64,000 bases of DNA, taken from Pezicula radicicola (taxonomy: Eukaryota > Ascomycota > Leotiomycetes > Helotiales > Dermateaceae). The translations under genes and the position numbers were made by a program. The notes under the pieces are model-generated. The model did no database searches, was not told where the DNA came from, and worked only from the letters and a program-made list of their open reading frames with translations. The stretch is from NCBI GenBank assembly GCA_003008705.1, contig PDUO01000017.1, positions 65,827 to 129,826 of the forward strand, given 5' to 3'. This document shows, in pieces, positions 43,085 to 54,210 of the stretch (the stretch's first letter is position 1; each line of letters opens with the position of its first letter).

Positions 43085-46000
43085 TCACTTCTTACCTTTC
43101 TTCTTGTTGGGAACAACCTTGAAGCCAGCAGTAGGCTCCTCCTTCTGTGGGCCCTTCTTCGCAACCTCACTCCATCCTCCGGCGGCAGAGGTGGATCCAG
43201 ATCCAGAGGTGGAAGGCTCGAAAACTCCCTTATCAGCTTGCTTACGGCGTCTAATAAACTCCTCCGAAAGATAGTTGCCATCGAGAGTTTGTGAGACTTG
43301 ATAGATAGCATCTGCAATGATATCTGGAATTGGCGGGAGCTGCAAGATACTGTCAATAAATTGATCCACTATCGATTGTTAGTTACGTGCTCAGATTGGG
43401 ATGTTGAATTATGTACCATCAGTTCCTTTGTTTAAACCACCAGCCAAAACTCCCCTGGTCCATTTGGCTAACTCAGCGTGAGCAGCAGCTGTGCTGGTTT
43501 GCCCAGTGGTTGTGGTGCTCCGTGTGACAGCGACTGGTCGAACGACCCGCGAAGCTGCTGTTGTAATTGGAGTAGCTGACGAGCTGCTAGAAGTACGAAC
43601 GATGGGAGAGGCTGCAGCTGGGCCAGTTGGGACCTTAACTTTTCCTCCAGCACCAACTGTCGACCAGGCAGGTCCAACTGCAGGAGTCGCTACAGGCTTG
43701 CTAGCGATATCAGAGTAACCTTTACCACCAGCTGGTCTTACTGGTGCTGCTGCTGCCTGCTGAGCCTTCTGTGCCTTTAGTTTACGCTCCTCTTCCTTCA
43801 TTACCTCAGCCACTGTTAGAGTCTTCTTGGATGCGGGGACATTGCTAGCAGCTTGAACCTTGGTAGCAGCAGCAGCAGGGTTTCCCCAGGGAGAAGCGAT
43901 GGTTTGAGATGGTGTTGCTGGGGAGCCAGTTGCCCAAGTGGCAGTGGTTGGGAGAGCGGGAGCGGGAGCTGCAGCTTGAGCAGCAAAGAGCCTCATCTCA
44001 TGTTCATGGTTCTGGCGACGGATGGCAGCTGCGGCTTCCTCAGCCTTTGCAGCCTTCTTTGCTTCAGCTTCTTGGATTTCTTTCAATGATGGACCCTTCT
44101 GGGCCTCTGGCTGTTCCTTTGCCCATGGCGCAAGGGATGGCGCAGCAATCTCTGGGGTTTCAGAGCGCGACCTAGACCCCGCAGCTAAAGTATCTGGCAA
44201 GTTGGAGCGACTTCTTTGTGCCGTTGGAGCTGGCAGTGGTGTGGTCGACTGCGGTGGAGGTGGGAAAGGCATTGGCAGACTAGTGTTGGAGACCTTCGCC
44301 CAAGGAGAGTCTGATTGACTCGATGGAATTGGAGATTGCTTTGCAGATGCAGCCTTCTGAACCTGCTGAGTTAAGGAGAGAACATCTGGCTCGGCAGGAG
44401 CAGGAACGTCCTCGGCCTTTTCCTCCTGGGGCTCCTCAAAGAATTGTTGGTTCTGCTGAGCTGGCGGGCCAATGGGCTCATTAACCGCATTTCTTGCAGC
44501 CTCAACAGCCTCCTCTTGATCATGCTGGGCTCGCAATTCTTCAAACTCCTGGAGACGAGCCTTGAAGCCCTGTGGATCATTTTGGCGGAGCTGGTCTGTT
44601 CTATTGGCCTCCCGCTGTGTTTCGGATAGCTGGGGTTGGCCGAATACCGGCATCTGCTGAGCATGGGCAGCTTGAGGTTGCTGGGGAACAGCACCAAACA
44701 CTGGCTGACGATCTTGGAGATTCAGTCGCGCAAGGTCATCTTCACGAAAAAAATCAGATGTGATTCCACCCGGAGCTTGAGCTTGAGGCTGTCTTCCGAC
44801 ACCATCAAAGAAGCCAGTAAGATTGGGTTGGGGAGGCATGCCAATGGGAGATGTCATACTGCCAAAGCTGGGCTGACTCTGAAGACTATGGACACTCGAT
44901 TGATGGTGCAAAGCAGAACCAGGAAGACCACTCATCTGCATCTGCTTCATGTTGACCTGCTGTTGGGCCAAGAACTCTCTTTGGCGAGCCATAAGATACT
45001 GCTCTTCTTGCTTGCGTCTCTCAAGGTTATTCTGCTGTTCAGCCGTGAGAGTTGTGCCGAAACTTGGAAATGCGCCAGCGAATGGAGGCTGCACGGCGCC
45101 AGGCTGGCCAGAAGCTCCAGGTGTAGCAGCAGTTGGAGCAAATGAAGAGGTAGGTTGGCTTGTAGGTGGTCCATGAGCAATACCAATTTGAGGGACAAGG
45201 AAAGGCTCGCGTGAATTTCCAATACGACGAATGAGTTGTCCAAGAGGTTCGAACTCCGAATCCTCAAGCTTCTTCACAGAGAGATCAGCAGAAAAGAAGG
45301 ACGCCTTATACCAGTCGTGCATTTCCAAACCAGACCAAGGGCCTTGCACCTGGCCTTGCGGGTCCAAATAAACCCATCGCATTCTGTCCGGCATTACCAT
45401 CATTCGTTGCTGAACAACAGGCACTGCGGTGTCCGAGGTCTGAGACTGCTGGTAGTTGGGTCCGCTCATCTGCATCTGGTTTCCAAACGCTGTTGAGGTC
45501 TGCGATGGTGGGTTATCGCTGGAAGAGAAAGGTCCTTGGTTGCGAGAATTATCCGGGAACATGTCTTCAAATGCATGCCTATTAGCACGCATTGGGCTGT
45601 CAGTATCCCGAGACGGAGGAAACGCATGACGACCGATTGCCCCAAATCCACCACTCTGCCTCATATCTCCACCCTCAGCGTTTTCAGTGTCGCCAACTTG
45701 CATTTGAGCCGGGAATAGAGAGCTGAGTTTGCTTCCACGACCAGCGGTGTTGGTGCCTGAAATATTACCAGATGCCCCTGGACCAAATATTCCACTACCA
45801 AAGCCACCAAGACTGGGAGATTGCAGCTCACCCATGGGCCCGAAGACACTATTGCCAAAGGCTCCTGTGAAACCTGAACGAGCTTGAGAGTCTGGTGTGC
45901 CGATAGAATTTGTACTGGTAGGCCATCCGCCGAGAGATTGCATTGCTCCAAGTGGAGGGAACTTGTGCCCACTAACACTTGAATTCTGGCTGCGGTCACT

Positions 46001-47733
46001 ACCTTCGAAAGGGACACTAGAGAAAGTTTTTGGCAAGTTGCTAAATGCGTTGTGGCCATACTCAGGAATTCCACCCAAGCGGTGGTGAGGAACATCCCCA
46101 TCATAAGAATCATCATTCCTATTCCGATCTTGGTTTTCGGGAGGACTTCGATATGGATTTGTGTCTGACGGGCTCATAGGCTCGTTTTCCTTGGGCTGAC
46201 CCATGGGAGTCTGCTGGGTGAGTCCGCCTCGTTGAGAATCCCTAAAGCCAGGCATATTGGACATCCCAAAGTCACTTGACGTACCTTTTACTGGGGTATC
46301 CAAGCCTTGCATAGTACGATTCGCAGGTGGGCTCTCATCCTGACCACCACCTAGAGCAGCACTGCCAGTCGGAGCAGGGTCGTCACCAAATGGATCAGTA
46401 TCGGTACGAGGTCGAGATCTCCATGGTCTGTCAGTATTCTTCGACGGGCTGTCCTCCATGTTTTTCTCCGACATCAGAGCAACAAGGCGGCTTTCCGCTC
46501 TAGCACTAAATGGTGGCCTCTTATCACTAGGTGTCGGCGGGATCGAGGAGGTACCTGGCAATCCAAAGCTTCCAAAATTTCCCATAGGAGACATGGTTGC
46601 ACTAGTAGGGCCAGCTCCCCAGGGGGATGATGGTCCATTTCCCAAGGCACCTCCTGCAGTATTGCTGCGCAAAAGTGTACCGAATGGTGAAGCCGTCTTG
46701 CCTTCATGTTCCTCTCCACCATCCTTATCCCCAAACTTCCTAGTAAGGAATGGTGAAGGTTCATCTCTAGGGAATCGGCCATTTCCTGCAGGGGAAGCTA
46801 AGTTACCTGTAACCGAATCACTTGTCTCTCGACGCCGAGTGCCTGGCCTGCTCGAGCTTGGCGAGTTCAATCCGAAGCTGCTCTGTGAATGAGATACAGA
46901 AGTTTTGCGTCCATTAACACCTCCTTGCGCATTGGCATCCTTGTTCTGGTTCTGAGGCGGGGGCTTCAAAGGCGAATTAACATCGGTGAATATCTGCTCC
47001 TGTTAGCATTATGCTTAACACCAGGCCTAAACCATGAAATCGAAGAACATGTAAGTAAAGTGCGATGGAAGAACTTTGAGTGACTCAAACAAGCTCGACG
47101 ATTCCTGGCGAGTACGTACTTGTCTTTCCTCTGCCGACATCTCAGTCAGTCCAATAGGCTGTACCTGGCCATTCGAGTCCCAGCATACATCGGGGCCATG
47201 TGAAATAGCATCATTATTTTTGCCCCAAGAAGCGCGACCATTTGTTCCATTATTGGACTGTCCAGGGTTCCAGCCATTCTCGAAGAGATCGTCTACATTT
47301 TTTAAGTTCTGGGATCCAGCAGACAGCCCAGCGAAGATGGATAAAAGTTCGTCCCTTCCATAGCGGGTATTTTGTTCATTATTTCCTTCCTCACTAGGTA
47401 ACGCCCTTTCGTCCTCTGAAGCGGTTGACTGTTGTGCGGCGTGAACGTTAGAAGGGCGTCGCATTACATGTATACCATTAGAGGCAGGCCTTCGACCCCT
47501 ATGAACAATAATCAGCCTATGGTCTCCATTGGAATAGGCCATCTCTCTGAGTAACTCAATCCAATTCAATGACGCTGAAAAGTGGCTCGATGCGAGGCTT
47601 AGAAGGGAGGTACACACCAGTCCGCGCTTCCACCATCGTTCCTTCCGTTTCGAGGCTGTTGCTGCTGTTGGCGATTTGAACTCTGACCTGAGGCAGCAGA
47701 GGCAAAGCTCGATGGCATGTGCGAAGAAGGCAT
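43085..47733 (-). CDS. GYF-domain protein (GIGYF/Smy2-like), 1453 aa
   Basis: Four exons, 47733-47618, 47498-47120, 46999-43417 and 43368-43085, total 4362 bases. The start is MPSSHMPSSFASAAS with a poly-Gln tract. A GYF domain lies near residues 705-765 (RWVYLDPQGQVQGPWSGLEM, then HDWYKASFF); it binds Pro-rich PPG-type ligands. The flanks are long and disordered: Ser/Pro/Gly-rich before, then Gln-rich and Glu/Ala-rich coiled-coil segments (ERRKQEEQYLMARQREFLAQ; EAEAKKAAKAEEAAAAIRRQ). Near the C-terminus is a conserved helical segment (LAKWTRGVLAGGLNKG, LSEEFIRRRKQADKG). Yeast Smy2/Syh1 and animal GIGYF proteins act in translational repression and ribosome-associated control; the same role is likely here. 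Confidence 0.85.
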
Positions 47734-49160
47734 GATTGATTTTTGGGTATAAGCAAACAGGATAGGTCCTGATGTAATGTGTCGCGCGAGGTTCGTAGCT
47801 GACGCGGAGTGGCGTTAAAAGATGGGTTTTGCGGGTCGCAAAGGTCGATATTGGTTTAGGGTCGGTTTGAAAGAGCGCTTATGGTAATAGGTAGTAGTAT
47901 TCTCAAGTATGTACGTTGCTGTTGAGTCGACGTGTCGAGAGAAAGAGAGAGCTTCTGATCTCAAAAAAGAGTCCAGTTGATTTCGCTTGAGCTGACTAAC
48001 CTCTTCGGGCCTAATGTCAGGAACCACAAGGACCCAGCCTGCGAAGCAGATCATTCAGCCTCATACGATGAATATCTCCTCCCTAACGACTCATTCCGTT
48101 TGGATACCATAGTTCAGTTGATTTGGATAGGTAATTAATGCTCTTCGATGACTCACTGGATTTAGGCAGGTAACTTAGGAATTACCTGCGTGGAGTACCA
48201 GTACTGTTTAACTGTATAACTGTTTGAGCCGCATACAGACCGCCTGATTGACAACACCAGTTCTTTATCGCGATTCACTATGCATATCAGTCATCAAGAG
48301 TTCTCCCATATATGAGGCTCTTCAGAATCCATTCTACAGGTTATTGTAGCGGAGCGTTCAAAGGCGATACTCTTTCTGCAACTCTACTCTCAAACCCACC
48401 AGCTCATACACATAGCTACTAATATGCAAGCCCGTGGAAACGAGCGGCCTCTACAGTACAGTACAAGGAATCTCACTCCAATGAAACTTCCTTTGCAAGG
48501 TCAAGGAACAGGTTTTAACCAGTGTTATACAAACTACATTGTTTTTTTAATGCCCAGTCTGCAAAATAATATTAGCCCAAGAAGGCCATCTTCCTCTGTG
48601 TTTCATTAATTCAATACTCAAAAACGATCCATCCAGGCATCAAAGTTGGTAGCACCATTCTGCAACTATGCAGATACAGTAGCACAAGTGTGTTGTATCT
48701 GACCAGCCATCCAGCCATCCAGCCAGCCAGCCAGCCAGCCAGAAAACCAGAGGAACGTTTTGTGTAATGCCGGCTCACAACTCACGACAAACAGGCCACC
48801 ATCCCTCTCTTTTACCCCCACCTCAACATTACCTACACTAGATTGCTACCCCATGAGAAACCTACTCATCTGATGCTGTTCTTTGTATGGTGCTGTAAAA
48901 CCACCACCCGACTCTCCTTTCTTCAAGCGTTTGCCTTTCCCAAAATGCGGGTGGGATGACCACATGCACATCATCACATATAAGATATAAAGTCTCCTCT
49001 CCTCATCCACCCATAAGGACTTATCAAAAAAAATTAGAATCACAGTGAGCTGAGGTATCACAACCATCCTTACTGCCCACACTCATCACGAAAATCAACT
49101 AGCAAATCTACCAACAAATCAAGCAATAAACCCAGCACTAAAACAACTCCAACTCCATCA
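47734..49160. other. Intergenic 1.4 kb between divergent genes
   Basis: No credible exon is visible. The interval contains a short CCAG/CCAT microsatellite (listed separately) and A/T-rich runs. Bases 49080-49160 are C/A-rich and probably the leader of the next gene. Confidence 0.5.
48702..48742. repeat. CCAG/CCAT microsatellite
   Basis: Roughly ten tetranucleotide units: CCAGCCAT repeated, then (CCAG)n. Non-coding and likely length-variable. Confidence 0.9.
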
Positions 49161-50294
49161 ATGGGTTTCTTCACCCCCCGAACCCCCCACAAATCCAAAT
49201 CCTCCAAACACCACTCTTCCCACAAACACAGAAAAAGTCCCAAATCCTATCCCAAAGAAGGACCCTTCAACACAACAAATTACAGTCCATGCTGTCCCTT
49301 CCACGCTAACCTCTATTCATCCCAAAACCAAAACCACACCTTCATGAGCGGAGGTCTAGGAGATCTCCCATTCCCCGCCGAGAACAAATTCAGCGAATCC
49401 AGTTTCCAGAGTCCAAGATTCGGACCTTTAAGTCCAAGTCCAAGAACAGAAGATTTCGGAAGCCATCATCTATTTTTCGACAGACCAAATAACGACCTCT
49501 TCCCAGGACCAGGACAAGTACCAGTATCAGGAAACAATAACCACTTCTACAACATCAACGATCTAAATCCTAATGCCTTCGATTTCCTCGAACAAATGCC
49601 CAACCCTTACAATCCCTACAGTCCCTACAGTCCAAATCAATTCCCAGCTCCAAATTCCAATCCTAATCCAAATCCTCTATACCCCCCACAAACTCCTTTC
49701 CAATCTCCAGATCAATTCCCAACTTACTACCCTTCTATTCAATCACAACAACAACAACAACAACACCACCACCCAAAAAACCGAATAAACCTCAAAGAAA
49801 AAACGAAGTCTAAAAAACGAGAAACTCCCCATCAACACAAACACGAACAAACTCACCTACCCCCTCAACATGAACACCATCTCCATCCCCATCCCCATCC
49901 CCAAACTCAACCTCAACACCCACCACAACACCTCCCCAACTGCACAAGCACAAACACATGCACAACAAATACAACAACAGGAAGACTCCCCACCCGTACA
50001 CCCAGACCATATCATTACGCATTCCCATATGCAGAGACAGCGTATAGTGATGATAATACAAATGCTGAAGAGGAGATGCTTCTTAGGGGAATGGAAGGGA
50101 TGTGTATTGGTGAAGGGGATGGGTTAGGTCCTGGTGTTGGTGTTGGTGTTGGTGGTGGATGTATGGGTTGTGGTCATGTTTCGCCTGGGTTTGGATTGGG
50201 AGGTACTGGTGTAGCGGGTATGGGTGTTCCTAATGGGATGGGGATGATTGGTGATGGAGGTGGATATGGTCAGGGTGGTAGCTTGAGGTTATGA
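49161..50294 (+). CDS. Low-complexity Asn/Pro/His-rich protein, 377 aa
   Basis: A single frame starts MGFFTPRTPHKSK. The N-terminal 40 residues are Lys/Ser/His-rich; the middle is Asn/Pro/Tyr-rich with NPYNPYSPYSPNQF, then a Gln/His run and a His/Pro-rich HPHPHPQTQPQHPPQH segment. The last 70 residues switch to Gly/Met-rich (GVGVGVGGGCMGCGHVSPGF). There is no globular domain, signal peptide or membrane span. Base composition flips sharply from C-rich to G-rich near 50035, matching the Pro/His-to-Gly change. Conservation is uncertain, but the open length argues for a real gene. Confidence 0.5.
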   Translation: MGFFTPRTPHKSKSSKHHSSHKHRKSPKSYPKEGPFNTTNYSPCCPFHANLYSSQNQNHTFMSGGLGDLPFPAENKFSESSFQSPRFGPLSPSPRTEDFGSHHLFFDRPNNDLFPGPGQVPVSGNNNHFYNINDLNPNAFDFLEQMPNPYNPYSPYSPNQFPAPNSNPNPNPLYPPQTPFQSPDQFPTYYPSIQSQQQQQQHHHPKNRINLKEKTKSKKRETPHQHKHEQTHLPPQHEHHLHPHPHPQTQPQHPPQHLPNCTSTNTCTTNTTTGRLPTRTPRPYHYAFPYAETAYSDDNTNAEEEMLLRGMEGMCIGEGDGLGPGVGVGVGGGCMGCGHVSPGFGLGGTGVAGMGVPNGMGMIGDGGGYGQGGSLRL

Positions 50295-50599
50295 TGAAGA
50301 CTAGGTCGCTTGTTTGGGTACGATTTGGAAATTTGAAGAAATTTATAGCTGTGATTTGGGAGGCAGATAATAGGCAGATAATAATATGGTGGAATAATAG
50401 TACGTAAAACCTCTTATTGAATTGTGAATTTAATTTCTAACTACGTAACTGGCAATGATCATGAATTACTCAGCCATTTCCTGTCCAACCCAAATCATTG
50501 CATGCAAAAGCACCGATGCCTGCATCATAACCTGACATCCTTCAATCCATCGCCATAACGCCCACCATTAACCCCGGCTCATATCAACCATCAGAACAT
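50295..50599. other. Short convergent intergenic region
   Basis: About 300 bases of 3' flanking sequence for two convergent genes. Nothing else seen. Confidence 0.6.
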
Positions 50600-51355
50600 C
50601 TAATCCGAATCAGAGCTGCTCGACCCACCGCCGCGGCTACGAGTTCTGCTGTGTTTTCGGTGATGCCCATGATGATGTCCGTGACCTCCTTGCTGCGGAT
50701 ACAAGCCTCCAACTGCACTTCCGCTACCTCCATAAGCTAGGCCCTCCTCATACTTCTTCTTCTTCTTCTTTTTGTCATGCTTGTTCTCTAACACATTGGC
50801 TCCAATCGCTCCAGCTACAGATCCTACCAGGGTCGTCAGAAGTCCACCTCCCGCCTGGTGAGCAAGGAATCCGCCACCAGCTCCCCCGACCAATGTGGCG
50901 CCGAGCCCTTTCTCTCCTTCTTGGCCAGGACCTGTGTAACCGGCTCCTTCTGGAGCTCCTTGGCCTCCATGTTGAGGTTGTCCAGGTTGGTAATGAGCTG
51001 GTGCGCCGGCGTATTGTGGTTGGGGAGAAGGACCGCGATTGTCACCGTATTGGGGTTGTCCGCCACCATATTGCGGTTGTGGTGAATGTGACGGGTAAGG
51101 AGGATTATGTGGCGGGCCTCCCGGGTATGGTGCTGGAGAATGCGAGGGGGAGGGTCCGCCGTATTGGGGTTGTTGGGGATATTGGTGTTGCGGAGGAGGA
51201 CCGCCGTAGCCTTGTTGATGTTGAGGGGGTGTGTTTGCGTAGTTTGGTTGGCCTGGATAAGGCGCAGTTGCGGGCGATGGAGCGCCATATTGAGGCTGTC
51301 CTCCATACTGTGGTTGTTGCGGTGGGCCTCCGCCGTAGTAGTCTTGATTCGACAT
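50600..51355 (-). CDS. Pro/Gln/Tyr-Gly-rich protein with glycine-zipper segment, 251 aa
   Basis: The ATG at 51355 (MSNQDYYGGG) is preferred over a longer in-frame extension. Residues 1-150 are PQYGG- and Pro/Gln-rich with a repeating QPQYGG unit. A Gly/Ala-rich hydrophobic stretch follows (ATLVGGAGGGFLAHQAGGGL, then LVGSVAGAIGANVLE), typical of glycine-zipper proteins in ascomycetes. A Lys-rich segment (DKKKKKKKYEE), a His/Gly-rich stretch and an SSSSDSD end close it. These proteins are thought to associate with membranes, but function is not established. Single exon. Confidence 0.7.
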   Translation of the reverse strand: MSNQDYYGGGPPQQPQYGGQPQYGAPSPATAPYPGQPNYANTPPQHQQGYGGPPPQHQYPQQPQYGGPSPSHSPAPYPGGPPHNPPYPSHSPQPQYGGGQPQYGDNRGPSPQPQYAGAPAHYQPGQPQHGGQGAPEGAGYTGPGQEGEKGLGATLVGGAGGGFLAHQAGGGLLTTLVGSVAGAIGANVLENKHDKKKKKKKYEEGLAYGGSGSAVGGLYPQQGGHGHHHGHHRKHSRTRSRGGGSSSSDSD

Positions 51356-51613
51356 GTTGAAGTTGAGTGTGCGTATGTATGTATGCACAAATATTGGATT
51401 GGGGACGGTTGAGTGTGGTTGTAGGAGAGATGAAGAAGGAAAGAGGATGAGGTGTCAGAGGCTCTTAATATAAGCTCTCGTGTCCAACTTACAGGCAGTG
51501 AATCTCACCTGCTGTGTTCAGCTAAGGTACTAGCGGGGGAGGGGCTGGTTGGTTGGGCTTCGCTCATTGTCTTGATGATTGATCCTGGCTAGCCACCCGC
51601 CATCAACCAGCCG

Positions 51614-52092
51614 TCATGTCAGCAAATCAATCACGGCGTCAATCACCATATCCGTTGCGTAAAACCGAAAGCATTCTCCGGCATATGCAGCAACCGACGC
51701 CTCTATCGAGTCTTCTCTGCGAATGACCTCGACTGCGAGACATTGCGCGCGCGAGTGTGGCAAGCAAGGCTGGATCTTGGGCTGCGACCTTGCGAGCGAG
51801 CTGTGTTGTGTCTGCTGAGCCACTCACCAACTCGATGAATTAATGTCCGGACGAACCGAATGCCGAGCGCTGCGAACTGCCATTTGACAAGCTGTACCTT
51901 ACTGTAAAAGTTCTTGCGCACGTAAGTGGGCACTCCTTGGAATCGTCATTCGTACCTTCCGTACTCGCTGTTGGCCGTAAGGCTGTGTTTTTTCTTTGGT
52001 GGTTTCCAGGTTTTCCATGGTGGCGCAGATAGAGCTCGCGGAGTTCGTCCGATATCGATTTGCGCCGCTTTGAATGCCGAGGCTGCTGTCAT
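51614..52092 (-). CDS. 109-aa spliced gene of unknown function
   Basis: Three short exons, 52092-51956, 51901-51828 and 51732-51614, total 330 bases and stay in frame across introns of 54 and 95 bases with normal borders (GTACGA..CAG, GTGAGT..CAG). The protein starts MTAASAFKAAQIDIGRTPRA, continues PPWKTWKPPKKKHSLTANSE, then becomes helical (VQLVKWQFAALGIRFVRTL; EVIRREDSIEASVAAYAGEC) and ends VIDAVIDLLT. The helical end is suggestive of a small complex subunit, but no family is recognised. All exons are shorter than a usual open-frame cutoff. Confidence 0.45.
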
Positions 52093-52359
52093 GGTATATC
52101 ACGTGCTTATATACTGAGTACACAAGTATTTTGCCCCTAGCAGAAGACCAAACATTTTCCACAGAAAAAAGTTTTCAATCATGCAATTATCTTTTTGTTG
52201 ACCAGTATCTGCATGAGTAGAATTGGTATGTTGAATCACGTGTCAGTACAGCATGTGACATGTATCGAAAATGACATTGGAATGAAATGTCGACAGCTTT
52301 TTCTCTTAAGAAGTTCGTGTCTATGTTTGTGTATCGATCTTTCTATCACATTATCTCAT

Positions 52360-53878
52360 CTATTTCAGATGGTCTCCCTTTTCCACACGTTCACATAGCT
52401 TCTTCAGTATCTCTCCAGCTGCCTTGAAATCCTCCTACAATGGGAGTTAGTATTGTACCATTTGAAGGAGCTAGAGGACTTACAATATCCAGATATATCT
52501 GCCCGCTCAACCGTACCCACAACTGACCCCCGGCACCATAATAAATCGGCATGAAGGTCTTATACTCCTCAATCGCAGTCTCCGGTATCCATGCACTCGC
52601 CTTTGCAAGCTCTTCGCTCTTCAGTCCCTGCTCACCAACAACTAATGGCAACTTCACATTGACCAACGCACAATCCGTCAAAGTCTCAGTCTTGTTGTCC
52701 AAGACTTCCGTGCCCAATATCTTCGCAACGACCTTTCCACCCTCCTTCGCCAATCCATTAACATATTTCATAATCGCATCCTCACCACCACAAACTTCCT
52801 TTCGCCATTTAATTGCCTCGGGAGCAACGAGGTAATTGGTATTATCAATCGTGCCGGTAAACTCAAAGTTGTTGATAAACTCGCCCTTCGTGCTTGCTGG
52901 AAGTGGGTTGGCAATAACACTTTGTGTGTTGGGTACAAAGCCATGGCTTGTGGGAAGTGTCGATCGCATCAGATGTTGGTTTCGTTCGGGCACGTAAAGA
53001 ACCGCGCAACCTCGGGGCACGTAAAGCCATTTGTGAAGATTTGAAGTTAAGAAATCTGGATTGAGCGATGAGAGATCGAGCGGGATATGTCCTATTCCGT
53101 GGGCCCCATCCACAACGGAGAGAATGCTTTCTGATGCACATATGGAGATGAGGGACTTGAATGGCATACGAAGACCTGGTAGAGAGGTGATGATATCAAA
53201 GACAGCAGCACGGGGAGTTTTTCCTTCTGCTTTGGAGGCAGCAATGGCGTCCTTGAAGAGCGCCACTAATTCTTCATCCTCAAGTGGGTAAGCAAGCGAT
53301 ATCTGGCGGCCTTTCACGAGTTCTCTGTTGAACTCGGAGATATACTCAATGGTCTTGCCACATGCTCCATAGATGGTGCTGAAGTAAAGAATCTCATCTT
53401 TACCATCCGCATTCCATACTATATTTCGGAGTACCGTGTTGATTCCTGTGGTAGCATTGGGCACAAAAACACAGGTTGAAGTTGGAACGTTCAGAAGCTT
53501 GGCGACAGCTTCCCGGGAGACATCTAGTGCCTTGGGATATAGATAGCGGATGAAGGGGTCGGGCGCTGATTCACAGAGGTCCTGATATTCCCTCTGCTTT
53601 ACCTGAATTGCACGAGGTATGGAGCCAAATGAGCCTGCACAGGTTCAGAAGATATTCACGTGTAATAGTGTGGACTGGATAGATAAGATACCATGATTCA
53701 TATTCGTCCATGTAGGACTGAAGAGGAACTCCTTCCTCATTTCTTTTCCAAATGCGACAGGCTTGTATGCCGGCGATTCCTGGATGGAGAGATCTCCTAC
53801 CCTGAGTATCTCTGCCATATTGTCTGATGATAACGATGTAGACTTTTGGGGGGGCTTGGAAAAGATCCAGTTGAACAT
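52360..53878 (-). CDS. Class-V PLP enzyme, Egt2/isopenicillin-N-epimerase-like, 470 aa
   Basis: Three exons, 53878-53692, 53634-52484 and 52434-52360, total 1413 bases. MNHGSFGSIPRAI near residue 60 and FVPNATTGINTVLRN follow the fold-type-I pattern. The PLP aspartate and partner His lie in VVDGAHGIGHIPLDL (Asp238). The Schiff-base lysine is Lys264 in SNLHKWLYVPRG. FEFTGTIDNTNYL is the usual segment at the active-site entrance. The closest families are fungal Egt2-like C-S lyases, which make ergothioneine from hercynylcysteine sulfoxide, and epimerase-like homologues; sequence reading cannot separate them. A second ATG (MAEILRVG, 53818) is a possible start. The last intron (52435-52483) hides the true C-terminus ERVEKGDHLK. 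Confidence 0.8.
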
Positions 53879-54210
53879 GGTGAAAGAAAAGGGATAGGAA
53901 GAGGCAAGATGAAGATATAATATATATGTATAATACCAATGAGATAAACGTCCGACTCACCCAAGCTTTGAGTCCACTCGGAATCTAAGAGTCACACAAG
54001 TCATCAAGTAGAGGGCGTCGCTTGATATTATCATACATCTTGGTGGGGCACTTAAGCTCGGCTGAACAAGGGTCTCGCATGACGCATGCCGATGCCATAG
54101 GTACTGTAAGCTGCTTCAACATTTATTTATTTCGGCGACATTTACATAGATATTTACAGAGCAACGAGAAGGACACCACCAGAATCCCCTATCTTCTAAT
54201 CACTATCAAA
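53879..54210. other. Divergent promoter region
   Basis: About 330 bases between divergent genes. No feature beyond a CT/AT-rich leader. Confidence 0.5.

Noticed and set aside
49810..50127. Minus-strand and alternate-frame Cys/Val-rich peptides
   Set aside because: They arise from the skewed composition of the plus-strand low-complexity gene.
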